DNA of 64,000 nucleotides. Source: Mesorhizobium sp. (GTDB taxonomy: Bacteria > Pseudomonadota > Alphaproteobacteria > Rhizobiales > Rhizobiaceae). The translations under genes were made by a program, and so were the position numbers. The notes beneath the pieces are model-generated. The model was not told where the DNA came from and did not search any database. It saw only the letters and a program-made list of their open reading frames with translations. Shown here piece after piece: positions 59,494 to 64,000 of this stretch; the first letter of the stretch is position 1; every line of letters begins with the position of its first letter. Location: positions 1-64,000 of the forward strand of contig NZ_SUEO01000001.1 in NCBI RefSeq assembly GCF_004962925.1, in the 5' to 3' direction.

Positions 59494-60302
59494 TATTTGG
59501 AGAAACCTTTCGTGGACGAAGCACTTGGTGCTAACGCCTGGCAATGGGACGAGGCGGGTTGGCGGAGTACCGTCGAGCATGTGCGCGCCGGGCGTTCGCT
59601 GAAGCCAGACGTTTGGCCGGGAGGCGCGCGCGTTGCAGTGGCGCTCTCGTTTGACAGCGATCACGAGACCATCGAATTGCACAATGGGGGCAGTTCACCC
59701 GGCAGACTGTCAAAAGGGCAATACGGTAGCGCGTCGGTCTGCCTCGCATTCTCAATCTGCTTGCGGCGCACGACATCAAGGCGAGCTTTTTTGTTCCGGC
59801 TGTATCAGCGCTCCTGTATGCCGAGGAGCAACACGAGGTTGGCCATCCATGGATGGGTTCACGAGCGAAACGGCGGAACAAGACGAGCGCGAGTTGATGA
59901 TGCGCTCTGCAGAGTGCTAGAGCGCGTCTGTGGCAAAAGGCCGATTGCTACCCGTACCCCATCATGGGATTTCAGCCATAACACCCTAACGATCATTCGT
60001 GAAATGGGACTCCTCTTGACAGCTCGTGAGCTGATCCAAGCAGGGGTGCCAACCGGTATCGTCGAACTGCCCGTCGAAACGATGCTGTCCGATTCTGCCT
60101 GTTTCGATATGGTTGCTACATGCCTTCCTCCTCTCCGCTTGAGATATTCAAGGCAGAGTTTGAGGGCGCTTACGCAGATCGCGGTCTGTTTCTCCTAACT
60201 ATGCATCGTCATGTAATCGGACGCCGCTCGCGCCTGATGATGCTCAATGCACTGATCACCCACATGAGGAGTAGGGTAGGGCGTCTGATTCGCTACACAT
60301 GA
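59494..60302 (+). pseudogene. polysaccharide deacetylase family protein, frameshifted
   Basis: VWPGGARVAVALSFDSDHETIELHNGG..SPGRLSKGQYGS, HDIKASFFVPAVSALLYAEEQHEVGHPWMG (other frame), RVCGKRPIATRTPSWDFSHNTLTIIREMGLL, EFEGAYADRGLFLLTMHRHVIGRRSRLMMLNALITHM. Confidence 0.75.
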
Positions 60303-60321
60303 GGAGACTGCCCGCCATCTC

Positions 60322-60370
60322 AAAAAAAGTCGCCGCGTTGGAACAAGTAACAGTAAGTCCAACGGCGACC
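60322..60370 (-). terminator. intrinsic terminator-like hairpin with T7 tract on the minus strand
   Basis: Minus strand reads GGTCGCCGTTGGA-loop-TCCAACGCGGCGAC-TTTTTTT. Confidence 0.5.
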
Positions 60371-60508
60371 TTTAGCCCAGCGCGGTAGATCGAGCGAGCT
60401 AGGCTCCTGATGTCAAAGGGCATCCAATCAGACTCCCGATTGTGCTGTCGTATCGACAACCTTCGACATGCTCATAAAAATCGGGTGCCTCAGCGTCAGG
60501 CCTCTCGC

Positions 60509-60785
60509 ACCCCATTGTCGATATCCTCGCCACGGCGCGCGAGCGTGGCTGCGAGAGCGAGCTGGCAAATTACCTGGACACCGTCGCTGCAAGCACGCCG
60601 GTCGCCAGACATGGCCTCTTCCGGGAACGATGTTCGCCGGATTCCTCCCGATTGCCGAACTCGTCGTGCGCCTGCCCCCGCTCATGGCCAGCCCGGCCGG
60701 AGATACGGCATGAAGCCGAACAACGGGCCGTCGATGCCGCTAGGCTGTATCCCCACGGTGACGGCCGCCTTGCTGAGGTAGGCTG
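60509..60785 (+). pseudogene. IS21-family IstA C-terminal fragment
   Basis: HPIVDILATARERGCESELANYLDTVAAST..CSPDSSRLPN resembles the IstA C-terminus; no istB. Confidence 0.4.
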
Positions 60786-60824
60786 AAGGCTGCAAGTCCT
60801 AGTGCAAGCGCTAGGAGTAGCCCT

Positions 60825-61196
60825 GTGACGAAGCATCAGATCGAAGTGATCACGTCGGTTGAGCGGCGCCGGCGCTGGTCTCGGGAGGAGAAGGAGCGGC
60901 CGGTCGCTGCGACGTTCGAGCCTGGGGCCAGTGTTTCGGAGATCGCGCGATCGGCGATCCTTCATGTGAGCCAGCTTTTCCGGTGGCGCAAGGAGCTCTG
61001 CCAGATCTCCGCGCCGTCCGTGCCGCAGCTTGTTCCGGTGGAGGTCGTCGAGGCGCAGCCAGCGCCGATCTCCCGACCGCGCAAGAAGAGCAGCATGGTG
61101 ACGATCGAGCTTGGCGGTGCTCGTCGCCTGCGGATTGAGAGTGATATCGATACCGAGGCGCTCGGCCGGATTCTTGATGTGCTGGAGCGGCGATGA
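60825..61196 (+). CDS. IS66-family TnpA (OrfA)
   Basis: 123 aa; IEVITSVERRRRWSREEKERPVAATFEPGASVSEIARSAILHVSQLFRWRKEL. Confidence 0.88.
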   Translation: MTKHQIEVITSVERRRRWSREEKERPVAATFEPGASVSEIARSAILHVSQLFRWRKELCQISAPSVPQLVPVEVVEAQPAPISRPRKKSSMVTIELGGARRLRIESDIDTEALGRILDVLERR

Positions 61197-61399
61197 TCCC
61201 GGTCCCGAGCGGCGTGAAGGTGTGGCTCCCCACTGGTTATACGGATATGCGCAAGGGCTTCCCTGGCCTAGCATTGATGGTGCAGGAGACCTTGAAGCGC
61301 GATCCGCACAGCGGCCACTTGTTCTGCTTTTGCGGGCGTCGAGGAGGGCTGATCAAGGTGATCTGGCATGACGGTCACCCGCGACCATCCCATCGCTGA
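61193..61399 (+). pseudogene. IS66-family TnpB (OrfB), 3'-truncated
   Basis: MIPVPSGVKVWLPTGYTDMRKGFPGLALMVQETLKRDPHSGHLFCFCGRRGGLIKVIWHDG, then homology ends; no TnpC follows. Confidence 0.85.
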
Positions 61400-61581
61400 A
61401 AACAAACCCTTGATCAGCGGGCGCCGTCCAGACATGACTATGCTGTATCGCTCGACGGACCGGCCTCTGTCGGCGTGGCGCCCCCATGAAGAACCTGGCC
61501 CATAGTGCATCCTTTATTCGGAGGATAAGGATGCCCCATCAAAACCTGAGATCAAACATCTAAAAACCGGGACCCAATTGT

Positions 61582-62988
61582 TCACGCACCAGCGACAGCG
61601 ACGGGCAGCAGAATCCCGCTTCTCCCAACGTTCATCACGGCATCAAAGCTTGCGCGCGACTGAAAGCCTGCTAGGCGGCCACCGAATACATAACAATCAA
61701 TTCCATACGCCATTTTTTTTAACGACCGGCTTGGCTGGTGCAAAGCCGTAACCTCTCCGGGCCTAACGTATTCTTGAACTACGTACGGGGTGCGGGTGGC
61801 CCTCCCGATGTGTTTCTCCCACACCTCTGAGGTTGTGAGACGCCCAACCAGGACATGCTCGCCACGCGTCGCGTTCGAAGGCTTCAGAACAAGATTGGCC
61901 TTGTTTTCCCGGATGTAGGTGATGAGCTCAATACGACGCCGTTCGGGGTCAGTGGTTGCTCCCTCTCTGACAAGACGGGTCCATGGAAAATGGCGTGCAA
62001 TAAACTCGATCTGCTCCTCGTTAAAGTTCGATCTGAATCGATCATCACTGAATATGGCAAGGGTAGCCTTGTCAGATAGTACCCACTGGGCGATCCACGG
62101 GTTTATGGAAACCACCTCTCGAGCCGCACAGGCATCCAAGTAATTTGTACACACCTCCGATTCAATCATATCTCTTACATCAAGTTTATTGTAAACAAGT
62201 TGTATTACTTCTCCGTCTGGCCCGACAAAACCATTAGACGTTCGCTTCATTTCTGTAATGTCCAGCAATTCTGCTTTCACCCCTGCGTCCCTTAGTCCGT
62301 TCACCATCCAATCTACTTCGTTCGTGTAACGGCCGCGAAAGTTGGCTACGACGGCGGTTCTGAGTTCGCGACCAGTAGCAGCATGATAAGCAGAAACCAG
62401 TTCCCGGACAAAGCAGTTGGGATCCCTCGCAAAAGGCTGCTTGCCCACGTCCAGTGACAGGCCATCTATCAATGGGTTGGGTATCTGGCTCCACACTTTC
62501 GCGGCGAGGCCGTTCTGAATAACACCGCCAGGCCCCTCGGTATTGGTTTCAAGTATCTTATAATATCCGTCGCTCCCGAACAAGCCATCAAGTCGGCATA
62601 TTCTTGTGATGGGCCGATTCTCTGGAAGACGAGTGGTCCAACGCGCCAAACGTTTATAGGCTGGAAACAGCTCTTGTACCTCGTCATTACAACAATACAG
62701 CTCAGCGGCGACATCAAGGAGCTTGACCACACCCTCAGCAGTAGCGCTCAGTTGATTTGCCAGATCACCGTCTATCGCAAGGGGCCGGAGACATACGGGA
62801 TATGCCCGACCCTCAAAGTGCATGCCGGCCTTTGCAATGGCGCTGGAGAGTTCGTCTTGGGCCCCCCAGATTGCGGCCGAATCGCAAGCTCCGAGCTCAC
62901 ACAGTCGGCGCTCAATTCGTGCATCCGCCTCGCTTATTGCGGGTGCTATTGCGATTTCCGCAGAGCTCGACCCTGTCTGAGTTGTCAT
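61582..62988 (-). CDS. ATP-grasp-like ligase / glutathionylspermidine synthase-like protein
   Basis: 468 aa; RICRLDGLFGSDGYYKILETNTEGPGGVIQNG, NKLDVRDMIESEVCTNYLDACAAREVVSINPWIAQWVLSDKATLAIFSD, NKANLVLKPSNATRGEHVLVG, PYVVQEYVRPGEV. Confidence 0.7.
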   Translation of the reverse strand: MTTQTGSSSAEIAIAPAISEADARIERRLCELGACDSAAIWGAQDELSSAIAKAGMHFEGRAYPVCLRPLAIDGDLANQLSATAEGVVKLLDVAAELYCCNDEVQELFPAYKRLARWTTRLPENRPITRICRLDGLFGSDGYYKILETNTEGPGGVIQNGLAAKVWSQIPNPLIDGLSLDVGKQPFARDPNCFVRELVSAYHAATGRELRTAVVANFRGRYTNEVDWMVNGLRDAGVKAELLDITEMKRTSNGFVGPDGEVIQLVYNKLDVRDMIESEVCTNYLDACAAREVVSINPWIAQWVLSDKATLAIFSDDRFRSNFNEEQIEFIARHFPWTRLVREGATTDPERRRIELITYIRENKANLVLKPSNATRGEHVLVGRLTTSEVWEKHIGRATRTPYVVQEYVRPGEVTALHQPSRSLKKMAYGIDCYVFGGRLAGFQSRASFDAVMNVGRSGILLPVAVAGA

Positions 62989-64000
62989 GAGCAGCTCCTA
63001 TCTATTTTGCTCTGTTGCTATTCCGATTGCGACGCCCTGATCCATTCTTGGGAAAGTGCGAGTTTAGTGTGGTATGAATCCGGTACGGCAGTCGGATACC
63101 CGCCGGAGCGCGAACCTCAGACCCTGTGGCGTCCCGTGGCGCGCGACTCGGTTGGCCGCTAACAGGGAAAATAGTGTGTTGCCGTTTTTTAGGAACTGCC
63201 AGCTCTGGTGGCTTGACGGTTCTAAAGCACGGTGCCGTGCCTCACCCTTCCCATCATGCGACCGTATGCTCGAGGCCGAGTATGACGCCATCTGCACCGC
63301 GCCTATGAGCCTTCTGCACGAACGGGGGACGGTGGGCGGAGACAGAAGCTAGAATCCTCTGGACCGATGTCCAGTCGCCTAGAGATCTCCTACTGTCGAT
63401 TTGAGCGGCAATCGCCTCGGCGGCCAGCTTGGGCTGCCCAGCCCGCAGTAGCGATGGTTCACGAAACAACAACCACTTCGTTCAGTCGCCTGCAGTCTAA
63501 AGGGTCACCTTAAGTTCATCCATCGCCTTCTCAGTAGAAATTTGCACAAACCCCTTTGGTAACTCGTCCGGAATCCGTTTCTTGTCGGCCGGCAGCTCGA
63601 TCGACCCATTTCCGACCGTCTCGCCACGTTAACCCGCAGCGCCATCCATTTTCCGAACCAGGATGATAACACGGCTTCATCCCCTCGAGACGGGACCCTA
63701 TCGGCAAATATCAACATGAGGCAGTGCAGGGCAGGGCCAAGCACTCGATTCACCCGACAGGACGCGAGGAGGACATCTCTAATCTGCACTTACTTCCCGT
63801 CGCTAACCGGCGGGTCAGTTCCAAGTTCCTGCAACTATGCGTCGCATGCCATGGATATTTGCCATTGTTGTCGCGGACGATCGCTTCAGACGGCAGTCAC
63901 CTGCGCTCAGGAAGCCGCTGTCGCGCTAACGTGTTACGATGGCCCAAGCCCAAGTCTCTGGTCCACGGTCGCTCCACGTGCAGCACCTTTGTATTTCGTG

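Noticed and set aside
61400-61580. Sequence between the IS66 truncation and the ATP-grasp gene as another IS end
   Set aside because: No terminal repeat or transposase fragment I could identify.
1-64000. CRISPR arrays, tRNA/rRNA genes, nod boxes, attachment sites
   Set aside because: Looked for regular direct repeats, tRNA-like cloverleaf/TTCGA segments and nod-box-like sequence while reading; none convincing. A tRNAscan-SE/CRISPRFinder run would be needed to exclude them.
63000-64000. Gene on the minus strand ending IPDELPKGFVQISTEKAMDELKVTL (~63500)
   Set aside because: Coding-looking C-terminus but frames are broken upstream and no family recognised; too weak to call.

Overview
High-GC alphaproteobacterial accessory region, Rhizobiales/Mesorhizobium-like by protein character (taxonomy inferred, not searched). 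Layout: (i) 0-12 kb: decayed region with c-type cytochromes, a phage terminase remnant, an SDH-type (ClpP-fold) protease, a HWE kinase remnant, and frameshifted DUF4142 and DUF982 genes; (ii) 12-19 kb: kup, a SNase-like nuclease, and a GMC oxidoreductase with its TAT small subunit; (iii) 19.5-32 kb: catabolic/transport cluster A (DAO oxidoreductase, DhaL, DhaK, amidase, Pot-like ABC transporter, M24 hydrolase; divergent MmgE/PrpD and IclR); (iv) 32-44.5 kb: paralogous cluster B (eight minus-strand genes from an M24 hydrolase, with a HutI-like amidohydrolase, ABC transporter, Gfo/Idh/MocA and MmgE/PrpD), divergent from an XRE regulator fused to a TRAP/DctP-like solute-binding domain, then a C45 Ntn-hydrolase and an enolase-superfamily enzyme; (v) 44.6-49 kb: HAD hydrolase, EamA exporter, alanine racemase and Rossmann protein; (vi) 49-61.5 kb: IS graveyard in which one IS3 (IS407-like) element is split by two IS110-family elements of opposite architecture, plus IS256 and IS66 copies around an orphan methyltransferase and a broken polysaccharide deacetylase; (vii) 61.6-63 kb: an ATP-grasp-like enzyme. 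Best candidates for something undescribed: the XRE-DctP one-component regulator with two near-identical 21-bp palindromes flanking its gene (40.85 and 42.18 kb) and the catabolic cluster it probably controls; and the racemase/exporter/methyltransferase/ATP-grasp set scattered by IS elements. A three-copy dispersed intergenic repeat with a palindromic core (4.5, 14.4, 19.3 kb) is also unexplained.
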